Positions 7,867 through 19,367 of a stretch of DNA of 41,964 nt are shown here, piece after piece (position 1 is the stretch's first letter; every line of letters begins with the position of its first letter). Made by a program: the position numbers and the translations under genes. The notes under the pieces are model-generated. The model searched no databases and was not told the origin of the DNA. It saw only the letters and a program-made list of their open reading frames with translations. Source of the DNA: Actinophytocola sp. (GTDB lineage: Bacteria > Actinomycetota > Actinomycetes > Mycobacteriales > Pseudonocardiaceae). The DNA lies in contig NZ_WHTD01000062.1 in NCBI RefSeq assembly GCF_009379765.1, positions 1 to 41,964 of the forward strand. The letters run 5' to 3'.

Positions 7867-8373
7867 ATGACGGCAGCGTTCGCGACGAACCCGTCGACCA
7901 CCAACCTGCCGACCCTGCCCGACGGCTGGCCGATCGGCTCCTACGACACGTACAAGGAGGCCCAGCGGGCCGTCGACCACCTGGCCGACAGCGAGTTCCC
8001 CGTGCACGACGTCACGATCGTCGGTGTCGAGCCGATGGTCGTCGAACGAGTCGCGGCCCGGTTGACCTGGGGCCGCGTGCTCGGCGCGGGTGCCGCGTCC
8101 GGCGCGTGGCTGGGTCTGTTCGTCGGGCTGCTGTTGAGCCTGTTCACGCCCGGCGCCGGCCTGTTCCCGATCCTCATCGGGCTGGGCTCCGGGGTCGTGT
8201 TCGGCCTCGCGTCGGCCGCGGTGCGCTACGGCGCCACCCGTGGGCAGCGCGACTTCGTCTCGCACAGCCAACTCGTGGCTCGGCGCTACGACGTCCTCAG
8301 CAAGCCGCGCAACGCCGAGCAGGGCCGGAACCTGCTGGCATCCCTGTCGATGCGGCCGAACCCGGCACGTTGA
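7867..8373 (+). CDS. general stress protein 17M-like membrane protein
   Basis: A 168-residue protein starting with ATG at 7867 after GGAGGTG (7853-7859). The N-terminal domain (about 22-65) reads PIGSYDTYKEAQRAVDHLAD and VHDVTIVGVEP, the GSP17M (YflT-like) ferredoxin-like fold. Two hydrophobic segments follow at about 77-100 and 105-127, then a basic cytosolic tail. Proteins of this kind are widespread in actinobacteria, often annotated as general stress or 'magnesium transporter' proteins, with no proven role. It is monocistronic. The following 8374-8508 stretch shows no gene. Confidence 0.85.
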   Translation: MTAAFATNPSTTNLPTLPDGWPIGSYDTYKEAQRAVDHLADSEFPVHDVTIVGVEPMVVERVAARLTWGRVLGAGAASGAWLGLFVGLLLSLFTPGAGLFPILIGLGSGVVFGLASAAVRYGATRGQRDFVSHSQLVARRYDVLSKPRNAEQGRNLLASLSMRPNPAR

Positions 8374-8508
8374 CCGACACTTTCCGCGACGTTCAGCACC
8401 GAGTCGCGGGATGGCAAGAATGCCCTGGTTACCTCGTCCTCACGTGAGTTGATCACTGTGCGGGCGAGGCCATGGCGTGGTCGCGAACCTGTTGGACCGT
8501 CGGCGATT

Positions 8509-8902
8509 GTTGATCGGGCTCGAGCTGCCGGCCGTCACCGACCAGTCGATCTGCGGGAACCGTTGCGCCATCGCGGGATCGGTGAACGCCGGCCGGAGCC
8601 CGGCCAGGATCTCGGGCGTCGTCGATGGCCGCACGGACTCGTCCGTCGAGACGTCGCCGACCGGCACCAGGTGGCCGGCACCAGGTGGCCGGCGAACCGG
8701 CCGTCCGCGTGCGCGGCGGCGGCGCGGTGGCGCGACTCGGCCGCGAGCTCGTCCATCGCCGCCCGGCTGATCCCCACTTCGCCGCGCTGAGCTCCGCGCT
8801 GATCCCCTGCGGCACCAGCCCGTCCGGGTAGCGCGCGGCGATGTCCGGCTTGCCCTTGCCGATCGGGGTCCGCACGGCGTCGACGATGACGGCGTCCCGC
8901 AT
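8509..8902 (-). pseudogene. thiolase (acetyl-CoA acetyltransferase) relic
   Basis: From an ATG at 8902 with an intact GGAGGTGG ribosome site the frame reads MRDAVIVDAVRTPIGKGKP, the thiolase N-terminus. It jumps to ARYPDGLVPQGISAELSAAKWG, then in a second frame to GISRAAMDELAAESRHRAAAAHADGRF and in a third to VGDVSTDESVRP through PQIDWSVTAGSSSPIN near 8509. The catalytic Cys segment and the C-terminal His/Cys region are absent. At least two frameshifts and large deletions make it a relic of a gene of about 390 codons, still under the HxlR operator. Confidence 0.88.
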
Positions 8903-8930
8903 GGCACCCACCTCCGATGTCAGGTTTGAT

Positions 8931-8961
8931 AATCCAACCATCTCACCGAGTAGGTTGGATT
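8931..8961. promoter_or_regulatory. HxlR operator between thiolase relic and hxlR-type gene
   Basis: Perfect inverted 9-mers AATCCAACC (8931-8939) and GGTTGGATT (8953-8961). With one inserted base, TTGA extends both arms outward. The right arm overlaps a TTGGAT -35-like box (8955-8960) spaced 18 bp from TAGCGT (8979-8984), so binding would repress the regulator gene itself. The position between divergent genes is typical for HxlR-family autoregulation. Confidence 0.75.
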
Positions 8962-8991
8962 TCAAGACTAACCCGGGCTAGCGTGACGGGC

Positions 8992-9426
8992 ATGACGGGT
9001 CGCGAGTGCTCGATCGCCAACGCGCTGGCCGTGGTCGGCGAGCGCTGGAGCCTCCTCGTACTGCGCGAGGCGATGTTCGGCGTCCGCCGGTTCGACCGGT
9101 TCGCGCACAACACCGGCGCGAGCCGCGACATCCTGGCCGTGCGGCTGCGCACCCTGGTGGCCGCCGGTGTGCTCGCGCGCCAGCAGTACTCGACGCGCCC
9201 GCCGCGGTTCGAGTACGTGCTGACCGAGTCCGGCCGGGCACTGAGCCCGGTGCTGATGGGCCTGACGGAGTGGGGCGACCGCTATGTCACCGAGGGCGAG
9301 CCGCCGACCGTGTGGGAGCACGAGTGCGGCGCCGAACTGCATCCGGCGACGGTGTGCGCGGAGTGCGGCGGGTCGGTCGAGGAGACCACGCTTCGCCCGA
9401 TCCGGCTCGGTCGGGTCCCGACCTGA
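8992..9426 (+). CDS. HxlR-family winged-helix regulator
   Basis: A 144-residue regulator starting with ATG at 8992, close behind the promoter -10 at 8979. It has the HxlR/DUF24 pattern: RECSIANALAVVGERWSLLVLREAMFGVRRFDRF, a recognition helix SRDILAVRLRTLVAAGVL, and a wing RPPRFEYVLTESGRAL. Cys6 is the conserved N-terminal cysteine that can be redox or electrophile sensing in this family. The C-terminal extension holds further cysteines, including a CxxC (HECGAEL then CAECGG), which could bind zinc. It is divergent from the thiolase relic and shares its operator, so its original target is dead. Confidence 0.92.
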   Translation: MTGRECSIANALAVVGERWSLLVLREAMFGVRRFDRFAHNTGASRDILAVRLRTLVAAGVLARQQYSTRPPRFEYVLTESGRALSPVLMGLTEWGDRYVTEGEPPTVWEHECGAELHPATVCAECGGSVEETTLRPIRLGRVPT

Positions 9427-9432
9427 ACGCAC

Positions 9433-9492
9433 GACTCGCGGGTCCCGAGCGTTGGACTCGCGGGTCCTGGGCGTTGGACTCGCGGGGTCAGG
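9433..9492. repeat. 22-bp tandem repeat, 2.7 copies
   Basis: Units at 9433-9454, 9455-9476 and a partial one at 9477-9492, each beginning GACTCGCGGG and ending GCGTTG. They fill the gap between the convergent HxlR and XdhC genes and run into the last codons of the XdhC gene. This is a different family from the 21-bp arrays at 1018-1245. Function is unknown. Confidence 0.85.
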
Positions 9493-10384
9493 GGCGGTAG
9501 CGCTCGGGGGCGTCGGCGTAGGCGGCGCGGCAGCCGGGGCCGCAGAAGTACACCGTCACTCCTTCGTCCACAAGGGACAGTGCGGTCTCGCTGACCGCGA
9601 CCGTCATGCCGCACACCGGGTCCACCGCCTCGGCCGCCAGCACGACCGGCTCGCCGGGTGCCGGCACCCAGACCCGGGACGAGATCAGCTCCGCGTACAC
9701 CGACAGGGCCACCTCGGGCGGCGTCCGCGCGCCGATGTCCAGCCCGGCGGGGGTGTGCACGCGAGCCCGCTCCGACTCGGAGACCTCCAGCGACGCCAGC
9801 ACCGCCTGCCCCCGCCGCCGGCTCGCGACCAGCCCGACGTACGGCACGCCCGCCCGCAACGCCGCCACCAGCACCGGTTCCTCGTCCCGCCCGTGCGACG
9901 CGACGATCAGCGCGCCCAGGTCGTCGGGCAGCGCGTCGTCGGGCGCCGGGTCGCCGAGGACGGGCCGGCGCACGTCGTGGCCCAGCGCGCGGCCGATCTC
10001 GACCAGCGCGCGGGCGACGGGTGCATCGCCGTGCACGTGGACCAGCATCGGCGGCAGCATCGCCTCCAGGAAGATGTCCAGCGAACCGCCGGACAGGCAC
10101 GGGTTCCCGACCGTCACCAGCCCTTCGGCCACCGTCTCGGACACGGCCGTCGGAGTGATCCGCAGCAGCGTCGACTCGCCGGTCGCCAGCAGCCGAAGAC
10201 CCTGCAGCCGCACGGTGGACTCGGCACACGTGCCACCGACGAAACCCTCCATCGACCCGTCCGGCAACACCAGCGCCCGGTCGCCCGGCTTGGCGCTCGT
10301 CGGCCGCTCCGCCCGCACGACCGTCGCCAGCACGAACGGCGTCCGGCCCGAGCGCAGCGCGTCGACCCTCGTCAGCACGGACAT
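9488..10384 (-). CDS. XdhC/CoxI-family maturation protein fused to a YHS domain
   Basis: A 298-residue protein. The ATG at 10384 is chosen over a GTG nine bases upstream because GGAGGAGG lies 8 nt before it. Residues about 1-75 are the XdhC/CoxI domain (VRAERPTSAKPGDRALV, then MEGFVGGTCAESTV with the family Cys). Residues about 95-225 are the XdhC Rossmann domain. Residues 252-298 are a YHS metal-binding domain: DPVCGM (Cys258) and YFCGPGCRAAY (Cys281, Cys285), ending ERYRP. XdhC/CoxF/CoxI proteins sulfurate or insert the molybdenum cofactor of this enzyme family. Being last in the coxMSL-A operon, it probably matures that enzyme. The YHS tail is unusual and may handle copper. Confidence 0.88.
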   Translation of the reverse strand: MSVLTRVDALRSGRTPFVLATVVRAERPTSAKPGDRALVLPDGSMEGFVGGTCAESTVRLQGLRLLATGESTLLRITPTAVSETVAEGLVTVGNPCLSGGSLDIFLEAMLPPMLVHVHGDAPVARALVEIGRALGHDVRRPVLGDPAPDDALPDDLGALIVASHGRDEEPVLVAALRAGVPYVGLVASRRRGQAVLASLEVSESERARVHTPAGLDIGARTPPEVALSVYAELISSRVWVPAPGEPVVLAAEAVDPVCGMTVAVSETALSLVDEGVTVYFCGPGCRAAYADAPERYRP

Positions 10385-10408
10385 TCCGGCCACCTCCTCC
10401 GAACAGAG

Positions 10409-12781
10409 TCACTCGATCGCCAGGTCGCCCCGCAGCGGCCGGCCCTGGATCGCGCGCCACACCGCGGCCGGTGTGAGCGGCATGTCGGCGTGCCGCACCC
10501 CGAACGGGGCCAGCGCGTCCATCACCGCGTTCACCACCGCGGCCGGCGAGCCGACCGTCGCGCTCTCCCCGACTCCCTTGGCCCCCAACGGATGGTGCGG
10601 CGACGGCGTGACCGTCTCACCCAGCTCCCACGACGGGCAGTCCACCGCCGTCGGCAGCAGGTAGTCCATGAAGGACCCGCCGAGGCAGTTGCCGTCCGTG
10701 TCGAACGCCATCAGCTCCATCAACGCCATCCCGACCCCGTCGGCCAGGCCGCCGTGCACCTGACCCTCCACTATGGACGGGTTGATCCGCACTCCGCAGT
10801 CGTCGACCGCCACGAACCGGCGCACCAGCACCTTGCCCGTGCCCGGATCCACCTCGACCACGCAGATGTAGGCCCCGAACGGGAACGTCAGGTTCGGCGG
10901 GTTGTACACACAGGACGCGTCAAGGTGCCCTTCGACGCCGTCGGGCAGGTCCAGGCTGGAATGCGCGGCCATCGCGATCTCCTGCAGCGACGCGCCGGCG
11001 ATCGGGTCGCCCCGCACCGACCACCGGCCGGGCGACCACTCCAGGTCCGCCGGGCTCACCTCGAGCATCGCCGACGCCACCAGCCTCGCCCGCTCCCGCA
11101 CCTTCCGCGCGGCCACCGACGCCGCCGCGCCGGACACCGGGGTCGACCGTGAACCGTAGGTCCCCAGGCCGAACGGCGTCAGGTCGGTGTCGCCGTGCAC
11201 CACGTCCACGTCGTCCGGGCTGATGCCGAGCTCGTGCGCCACGATCTGCGCGAACGTCGTCTCGTGCCCCTGCCCCTGCGACTGCACGGAGATCCGCAGC
11301 ACCGCCTTGCCGGTCGGATGAACCCGCAGCTCGGCGCCGTCGGCCATGCCGAGCCCGAGGATGTCCATGTGCTTGCGCGGCCCGGCACCCACTGCCTCGG
11401 TGAAGAAGCTCAGGCCGATCCCCACGTACTCGCCGCGCTCCCGGCGCCGCGCCTGCTCCTCCCGGAGCTCGGCGTAGCCGGCGATCTCCATCGCGAGCCG
11501 CAGCGCCTTCGGGTAGTCACCCGAGTCGTACTCCCAGCCCGTCGAGCAGACGTACGGGAACTGCTCGGGCCGCAACAGGTTCTGCAGCCGCAGCTCGGCC
11601 GGGTCGCGGCCCAGCTCGCGCGCGAGCAGGTCCACCAGCCGCTCGACCAGGAAGGACGCCTCGGCGATGCGGAACGAGCACGCGTAGGCCACCCCGCCCG
11701 GCGCCTTGTTGGTGTACACGCCGGTCACCGCGCAGTGCGCGGCCCACAGGTCGTAGGAGCCGGTGACGATGTGGAAGAAGCCCGCCGGATACTTCGACGG
11801 CTGGGCGGTGCCGTTGAACGCCCCGTGGTCGGCCAGCACCCGCACCCGCAGACCCAGGACCCGACCGTCCGATGTGGACGCGATCTCGCCGTGCATGTGG
11901 TAGTCGCGGGCGAACGCCGTCGTCATCAGGTTCTCCGAGCGGTCCTCGGTCCACTTCACCGGCACCCCGGTGACCATCGAGCCGACCACCGCGCACACGT
12001 ACGCCGGGTAGATCGCGACCTTGTTGCCGAAACCGCCGCCGATGTCCGGCGAGATGATCCGGATCCGGTGCTCGGGGATCCCGGACACGATCGCGAGCAG
12101 CGTGCGGTGCGCGTGCGGGGCCTGGGTCGTCGACCACATGGTGAGCTTGCCGGTCACCGGGTCGAGGTCCGCGATCACGCCGCAGGTCTCCAGCGGCGCC
12201 GGGTGCACCCTCGGGTACAGCACGTCCTGGGCGAGCACCACGTCCGCGGCCGCGAACACCGCGTCGGTGGCCGCTCGGTCGCCGGCCTCCCAGTCGAAGA
12301 TGTGGTTGTCCTGCTTGCCGTCGAGGTCGTCCCGGATCACCGGGGCGTCCGCGTCGAGCGCGGTCCGCGCGTCGACGACCGGGTCCAGCGGCTCGTACTC
12401 GACGTCGATCAGCGCCAGCGCATCGCGTGCGGAGTACCGGTCCTCGGCGACGACGAAGGCCACCTCCTGGCCCTGGAACCGGACCTTGTCGGTGGCGAGC
12501 ACCGCCTGCCGGTCGGCGGACAGCGTCGGCATCCACGCGAGCCCCCGCTCGGCCAGGTCGGCGCCGGTGAGCACCGCGCGGACCTTCGGGTGCGCCTCGG
12601 CCGCGGACGTGTCGATCGAGACGATCCGCGCGTGCGCCAACGGGCTGCGCAGCACCGCGGAGTGCAGCATGCCCGGCAGCCGCACATCGTCCACATAGGT
12701 CCCCCGGCCGCGCACGAACCGCGCGTCCTCCTTGCGCTGCATCCGGCCGAAGCCCATGGGCGGCGGGGTGGTCGTCGTCAT
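10409..12781 (-). CDS. coxL: form I aerobic CO dehydrogenase large subunit, cluster A
   Basis: A 790-residue molybdenum subunit starting with ATG at 12781, overlapping the coxS stop (ATGA). It oxidises CO to CO2 at a Mo-S-Cu centre with electrons passed to CoxS and CoxM. The form I loop is present as AYACSFR with the copper-ligand candidate Cys368. Other cofactor motifs are [26 protein letters not shown] and the catalytic-base region KGVGES near the C-terminus. Length matches the family (about 800). The loop differs from cluster B (AYRCSFR) only at the variable position. A form I enzyme is strongly indicated; CO as the physiological substrate is inferred from the signature and remains untested for this divergent copy. 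Confidence 0.92.
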   Translation of the reverse strand: MTTTTPPPMGFGRMQRKEDARFVRGRGTYVDDVRLPGMLHSAVLRSPLAHARIVSIDTSAAEAHPKVRAVLTGADLAERGLAWMPTLSADRQAVLATDKVRFQGQEVAFVVAEDRYSARDALALIDVEYEPLDPVVDARTALDADAPVIRDDLDGKQDNHIFDWEAGDRAATDAVFAAADVVLAQDVLYPRVHPAPLETCGVIADLDPVTGKLTMWSTTQAPHAHRTLLAIVSGIPEHRIRIISPDIGGGFGNKVAIYPAYVCAVVGSMVTGVPVKWTEDRSENLMTTAFARDYHMHGEIASTSDGRVLGLRVRVLADHGAFNGTAQPSKYPAGFFHIVTGSYDLWAAHCAVTGVYTNKAPGGVAYACSFRIAEASFLVERLVDLLARELGRDPAELRLQNLLRPEQFPYVCSTGWEYDSGDYPKALRLAMEIAGYAELREEQARRRERGEYVGIGLSFFTEAVGAGPRKHMDILGLGMADGAELRVHPTGKAVLRISVQSQGQGHETTFAQIVAHELGISPDDVDVVHGDTDLTPFGLGTYGSRSTPVSGAAASVAARKVRERARLVASAMLEVSPADLEWSPGRWSVRGDPIAGASLQEIAMAAHSSLDLPDGVEGHLDASCVYNPPNLTFPFGAYICVVEVDPGTGKVLVRRFVAVDDCGVRINPSIVEGQVHGGLADGVGMALMELMAFDTDGNCLGGSFMDYLLPTAVDCPSWELGETVTPSPHHPLGAKGVGESATVGSPAAVVNAVMDALAPFGVRHADMPLTPAAVWRAIQGRPLRGDLAIE

Positions 12782-13245
12782 GACGCCGCCTCGTGCTCGG
12801 CCGCCCACCGGATCGAGCGGACGATGTTCTCATACCCCGTGCACCGGCACAGCTGCCCCGACAGCGCCTCCCGAATGTCCTCTTCGGACGGATCGGGGTC
12901 CTGGTCCAGCAGCCAGCGCGCGGTCATCATCATCCCCGGCGTGCAGAACCCGCACTGCAGCCCGTGGCACTCGACGAACCCGCGCTGCACCGGGTCGAGC
13001 GCCGGGCCGTGGGCAAGTCCCTCGACCGTGCGGACCTCGCGCCCGTCGGCCATCACCGCGAGCACGGTGCACGACTTCACCGGCACGCCGTCCAGGTGCA
13101 CCACGCACACCCCGCAGTTGGAGGTGTCGCAGCCCCAGTGGGTGCCGGTCAGCTCGAGGTCGTCGCGCAGGAAGTGGACGAGCAGCAGCCGGGGCTCGAC
13201 CTCGCGCACGTACTCGGTGTTGTTGACGGTGACCACGATCTGCAT
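12778..13245 (-). CDS. coxS: CO dehydrogenase small (2x 2Fe-2S) subunit, cluster A
   Basis: A 155-residue iron-sulfur subunit starting with ATG at 13245, which shares its A with the TGA of coxM (TGATG). The plant-type 2Fe-2S site uses Cys39, Cys44, Cys47 and Cys59 (CDTSNCGVC). The second, all-helical cluster domain uses Cys98, Cys101, Cys133 and Cys135 (CGFC then CRC). It relays electrons from the molybdenum centre of CoxL to the FAD of CoxM. Its stop overlaps the coxL start, so all three subunits are translationally coupled. Confidence 0.95.
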   Translation of the reverse strand: MQIVVTVNNTEYVREVEPRLLLVHFLRDDLELTGTHWGCDTSNCGVCVVHLDGVPVKSCTVLAVMADGREVRTVEGLAHGPALDPVQRGFVECHGLQCGFCTPGMMMTARWLLDQDPDPSEEDIREALSGQLCRCTGYENIVRSIRWAAEHEAAS

Positions 13246-14129
13246 CACCTCACCCGCCCGGCCGCGCGGCCGACCGCATGCCTCAGCGCCCTGGTGACGA
13301 GCTCGCCGGCCAGATGCCGCTTGTAGTCGACGGGTCCGCGCTGGTCGGCGGCGGGCCGGCAGTGCTCGGCGGCGATCCGGCCGGCCTCGACGAACCCGGC
13401 CTCGGTCGGCGGCCCGCCGCGGAGGAAGTCCTCGGCCTCGGCGGCGACGAACCTCTCCGCACCCAGCGCGGTGAGCCCGATGCCGACATCGGCGACCATG
13501 CCGTTCTCGACCGAGACGACCGCTCCTGCCGCGGCCACCGCCCAGTCCCCCGCCCGCCGGTCGACCTTCACGTACGCGCTGGACCCACTCGTGTCCCGCG
13601 CCCGGATCGGCACCCGGATCTCGCCGAGCAGCTCCCCGCCGGCGAGCACGGTCTGGTAGGGCCCGACGAAGAAGTCCCGGGCGGGAACCGTCCGCGGGCC
13701 GTCCGACCCGTGCACCACGAGCGACGCCCGGAGCGCGGCGAACACCGCGGACAGGTCCTCGGACGGGTCGGCCTGGCACAGCGACCCGCCGACCGTGCCG
13801 CGGTTGCGCACGATCGGGTCGGCGATCACCCGCTCGGCGTCGTGCAGGATCGGGAAGAGCTCACCCGCCTCGGCGTGGCGGAGCAGGTCGGCGTGCCGGG
13901 CCATCGCGCCGATGACCAGCTCACCGTCCTCGACCCGGATGCCCGCGAGCTCGCCGAGGTCGTTGATGTCGATCAAGGCCTCGGGGTGGGCGAGCCGCAG
14001 CTTCATCATCGGCAGCAGGCTGTGCCCGCCCGCCACCACCGCGGACTCCGGACCGTACTCGGCGAGCAGCGCCAGCGCGTGCTCCACGCTGGTCGCCTTC
14101 CGGTACTGGAACGAGGCGGGTACCTGCAT
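13245..14129 (-). CDS. coxM: CO dehydrogenase medium (FAD) subunit, cluster A
   Basis: A 294-residue FAD-binding subunit. The ATG at 14129 is chosen because the family N-terminus [16 protein letters not shown] follows directly and GGGAGGG lies just upstream. FAD-contact motifs are AGGHS (33-37) and TVGGS (112-116), followed by [10 protein letters not shown]. The C-terminal CODH flavoprotein domain includes DYKRHLA. It accepts electrons from CoxS and passes them to the quinone pool. First gene of the minus-strand operon coxM-S-L-xdhC, the M-S-L order typical of form I enzymes. Confidence 0.95.
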   Translation of the reverse strand: MQVPASFQYRKATSVEHALALLAEYGPESAVVAGGHSLLPMMKLRLAHPEALIDINDLGELAGIRVEDGELVIGAMARHADLLRHAEAGELFPILHDAERVIADPIVRNRGTVGGSLCQADPSEDLSAVFAALRASLVVHGSDGPRTVPARDFFVGPYQTVLAGGELLGEIRVPIRARDTSGSSAYVKVDRRAGDWAVAAAGAVVSVENGMVADVGIGLTALGAERFVAAEAEDFLRGGPPTEAGFVEAGRIAAEHCRPAADQRGPVDYKRHLAGELVTRALRHAVGRAAGRVR

Positions 14130-14184
14130 TGGCCCTCCCTGTGCGGCATGGTCGGTCGGCCGGTCGTGACCGGGCAATCCAGGG

Positions 14185-14200
14185 CTAAGTATTCACTTAA
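14185..14200. promoter_or_regulatory. cox dyad site 1 (CTAAG-N6-CTTAA)
   Basis: Between divergent coxM-A and the LysR gene lies CTAAG (14185-14189), six bases, CTTAA (14196-14200): an inverted repeat with one mismatch, 26 bp before the LysR start and 56 bp before coxM. Related dyads occur before the cluster B operon (15334-15349) and before the coxDE operon (24572-24587). It is in the right place for the adjacent LysR protein to control both directions. Confidence 0.6.
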
Positions 14201-14225
14201 TCGTGAGCTCAGCCACAATGTGTGC

Positions 14226-15194
14226 ATGACGCTCACGCAGCTGAGCACGTTCGTGCTGGTCGCGAAGCTCGGGTCGGTGAAGGCCGCGGCCACCGCGCTG
14301 GGCGTGAGCGAACCGGCCGTCTCGCAGGCCCTCGCGGCCCTGCGCCAGCAGTTCGCCGATCAGCTCGTGGTGCGGGCAGGCACCACGATGCGGCTCACCG
14401 CGGCCGGCACCCGGCTGCTGCCGATCGCCTCCCAGATGGTGGCGCTCGGCGCGGACGCCGAGGCCGCTGTCCGGGCCGGCAAGGGCGCCCCCGGCCAGCT
14501 GCGCGTCGTCGCGTCCGGCACCGTGATGGAGTTCGTCGCCACGCCGCTGGTCGACGCGTTCGCCGAGCGGTCCGGCCGCAAGATCGACACCACGGTCGGC
14601 ATGGCGGCCACCGCCGAGATGCCGGTGCTGCTCGCCAACCGGTTCGCCGACGTGGCGCTCGGCCCCAACCTCGGCCGGTCGGTCGGCGACACCGCCGACC
14701 CCGAGCGGGGCAGCGAGCTGATCTCCGAGCCGGTGTTCCGCACCCACCTCGTCGTGGTCGCCGGCGCCGCGCCGCTGCCCGGCGGCCCCGCGCACTGGTC
14801 GTGGCTCGTCGACTCGACGGCCACCGACCCGGCGAGCGACTCGGGCCGGCTGCTGCGCAGGCTGCACGTCGCCGAGTCGCGGGTCCGGGTGTTCGCGAGC
14901 CTCACCGCGGCGTGGGCCGCGGCCGCGGACGGCGCCGGGGTCTCGGTCGCGCCCGCCCACCTGGTCACCGCCCGGCTGCGCCGCGGCGAGCTGCGAGTGG
15001 TCAACACCGCGGCCACCCCGGCCGACGCCACCTGGTACCTGACCACGCTCATGCCGGAGCGGCGGTCGATCGCGGCCGAGACGTTCCGGCACTACCTGTC
15101 CTCGGCCGCCGCGCTGCGGGTGATGCGCGAGCCGGGCGCGGGCGTGCCGCCCTCGAAGTTCCGTCCGCCGGTGTACGTGACGCTCTGGAGCTAG
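14226..15194 (+). CDS. LysR-family regulator, probable CO dehydrogenase regulator
   Basis: A 322-residue LTTR starting with ATG at 14226. The HTH is at residues about 2-60: TQLSTFVLVAKLGSVKAAATALGVSEPAVSQALAALRQQF. The effector domain begins near 92 with GQLRVVASGTVMEFVATPLV and continues through two Rossmann-like subdomains to a C-terminal tail KFRPPVYVTLWS. LysR-type regulators commonly sit divergent to the operon they activate, and LysR proteins are known next to CO dehydrogenase genes in mycobacteria. It lies exactly between the two coxMSL clusters and is flanked by two of the three shared dyads, so it probably controls the whole island. The inducer cannot be read from sequence. Confidence 0.9.
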   Translation: MTLTQLSTFVLVAKLGSVKAAATALGVSEPAVSQALAALRQQFADQLVVRAGTTMRLTAAGTRLLPIASQMVALGADAEAAVRAGKGAPGQLRVVASGTVMEFVATPLVDAFAERSGRKIDTTVGMAATAEMPVLLANRFADVALGPNLGRSVGDTADPERGSELISEPVFRTHLVVVAGAAPLPGGPAHWSWLVDSTATDPASDSGRLLRRLHVAESRVRVFASLTAAWAAAADGAGVSVAPAHLVTARLRRGELRVVNTAATPADATWYLTTLMPERRSIAAETFRHYLSSAAALRVMREPGAGVPPSKFRPPVYVTLWS

Positions 15195-15231
15195 CAGTCC
15201 GGACAGCCCCGCACTGACCAACAGAAACCTC

Positions 15232-15330
15232 AGGGGCACCGTGACGCAACCCAGCCACAAGTACGTGGCCAACCGCACCATCCGCCGGAACGCGGCCAAC
15301 ACATAGAAATCCCGGGGAGGCGGAACAGCG
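15232..15330 (+). repeat. ~99-bp repeat, copy 1, upstream of coxMSL-B
   Basis: Two well conserved blocks are shared with copy 2 at 20004-20101 in the same orientation and the same spacing. The first is a 24-bp identical block (15242-15265, core CAACCCAGCCACAAGTACG). The second is at 15308-15330 (core GAGGCGGAACAG). The middle 40 bp are diverged. It lies between lysR and the cluster B promoter dyad. The reverse strand would encode a hydrophobic ATYLWLGCV peptide, but no ribosome site supports translation. Confidence 0.75.
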
Positions 15331-15333
15331 CGA

Positions 15334-15349
15334 TTAAGCATTCGGTTAC
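15334..15349. promoter_or_regulatory. cox dyad site 2 (TTAAG-N6-GTTAC)
   Basis: TTAAG (15334-15338), six bases, GTTAC (15345-15349), an imperfect inverted repeat related to sites 1 and 3, about 43 bp before the first ORF of the cluster B operon. It is the weakest of the three matches. Confidence 0.5.
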
Positions 15350-15365
15350 CCGCGGCTTGCTGGCG

Positions 15366-15379
15366 GTGACCCGGGTCAC
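15366..15379. promoter_or_regulatory. 14-bp perfect palindrome before the cluster B operon
   Basis: GTGACCCGGGTCAC is a perfect palindrome 12 bp upstream of the first ATG of the operon. It overlaps where transcription or ribosome loading should start, so it could be a repressor site for a second regulator. Confidence 0.45.
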
Positions 15380-15391
15380 GACGATCACCAT

Positions 15392-15616
15392 ATGGAGCCT
15401 CGCACCGACGCTGGCAACCCTCGCATGTACGAGCTCATCGAGCACGCGCCCAGAACCGGGAAGAGCCCCACCATCTGGGCCTTTCCCGCGGTCGTCGACT
15501 GGCTGAAGGTCGCGGGCCAGCCCGTGCAGGGACCGTGGCCGCCGCACCAGGAACCCCGTCCGGACCCGACCGACGAGTCGCTGCCGGTCGCGATCCCCGA
15601 ACCTCCCACCACGTAA
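15392..15616 (+). CDS. small proline-rich protein, first gene of cox cluster B
   Basis: A 74-residue ORF from ATG at 15392 (an internal ATG at 15426 is an alternative start), ending 9 nt before coxM. Codon third positions are strongly G/C, like the surrounding genes, which supports real coding. It has a conserved-looking core MYELIEHAPRTGKSPTIW followed by FPAVVDWLKVAGQ and a Pro-rich acidic tail. No ribosome site is evident at either ATG, so it may be translated from a near-leaderless transcript. No family is recognised. Its place at the head of the operon suggests a role in CO dehydrogenase expression or assembly. Confidence 0.6.
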   Translation: MEPRTDAGNPRMYELIEHAPRTGKSPTIWAFPAVVDWLKVAGQPVQGPWPPHQEPRPDPTDESLPVAIPEPPTT

Positions 15617-15625
15617 GGGGCCTCG

Positions 15626-16492
15626 ATGTACCCCGCTCGGTTCCGTTACGAGGCACCGCGTTCGCTGGACGAGGCGCTCGACCTGCTGCGGACCTACGGC
15701 GACGGGGCGAAGGTGCTGGCCGGGGGCCAGAGCCTGATCCCGATGGTCAAGCTGCGCTTCGCCAACCCCGAGCTGCTCGTCGACATCAACAACATCCCCG
15801 TGCTCGACTACCACCGGGAGGAGGCGGGCGGCACGCTCGCCATCGGCGCCCTGTGCCGCCACGTCGACCTCGAGTACTCCGTGCTGCTCGGCGACCGGCG
15901 CCCACTGGTCGCCAGCGCCGCGCCGCTGATCGCCGACCCGATCGTGCGCAACCGGGGCACGCTCGTCGGGTCGCTCTGCCACGCGGACCCCCAGGGCGAC
16001 TGGGCATCGGTGATGCTCGCGCTGGACGGCGAGGTCGTCGCGGCCGGCGCCACCGGCCGGCGGGTGATCCCCATGGCGGACTTCGTCACCGGCCCGTTCC
16101 AGACCGCGCTGCTGCCCGGTGAGCTCGCGGTCGAGGCGCGAGTGCCGGCGCCGAAGGGCACCCCGTCCGGGCGCTACCTCAAGCTGGAGCGCCGGGTCGG
16201 CGACTTCGCCACGGTCGGCGTCGCGGTGGCCGTGGAGACGTCCGGCGGCAAGGTCGTCCGGGCCGGCATCGCGCTCACCGGCGTGGGCGCCAACAACATC
16301 AAGGCGGTCGAGGCCGAGCGGGTGCTCGTCGGCTGCGAGCTCGACGCGGCGACCGTCGAGGAGGCCGGGCGGCTCGCCGCCGAGGCCGCCAGGCCCAGGA
16401 CCGACCATCGCGGCAGCGCGGAGTACAAGCGGCACGTCGTGCGCACGTTCGTCAAACGCGCGCTCGAGTCTTCCGTTCCCGTTGCTGCGTAA
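15626..16492 (+). CDS. coxM: CO dehydrogenase medium (FAD) subunit, cluster B
   Basis: A 288-residue flavoprotein subunit starting with ATG at 15626, with AAGGGG upstream. Family N-terminus YPARFRYEAPRSLDEALDLL. FAD motifs are AGGQS (32-36) and TLVGS (112-116), slightly different from the AGGHS and TVGGS of cluster A. LCHADPQGDW and a C-terminal EYKRHVVRTFVKRAL follow. It oxidises CoxS and delivers electrons towards menaquinone. First subunit gene of M-S-L-G. Confidence 0.95.
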   Translation: MYPARFRYEAPRSLDEALDLLRTYGDGAKVLAGGQSLIPMVKLRFANPELLVDINNIPVLDYHREEAGGTLAIGALCRHVDLEYSVLLGDRRPLVASAAPLIADPIVRNRGTLVGSLCHADPQGDWASVMLALDGEVVAAGATGRRVIPMADFVTGPFQTALLPGELAVEARVPAPKGTPSGRYLKLERRVGDFATVGVAVAVETSGGKVVRAGIALTGVGANNIKAVEAERVLVGCELDAATVEEAGRLAAEAARPRTDHRGSAEYKRHVVRTFVKRALESSVPVAA

Positions 16493-16501
16493 GGAGATCC
16501 G

Positions 16502-16984
<483 letters not shown>

Positions 16985-16985
16985 C

Positions 16986-19366
<2,381 letters not shown>

Positions 19367-19367
<1 letters not shown>

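Noticed and set aside
10409..12781. Cluster A read as xanthine dehydrogenase or form II CO dehydrogenase-like enzyme
   Set aside because: The AYACSFR loop and the M-S-L gene order fit form I; form II has AYxGAGR and order S-L-M.
15232..15341. Hydrophobic peptide (ATYLWLGCV...) on the minus strand of repeat copy 1, also in copy 2
   Set aside because: Peptide similarity follows from the identical 24-bp DNA block; no ribosome site and different continuation in the two copies.
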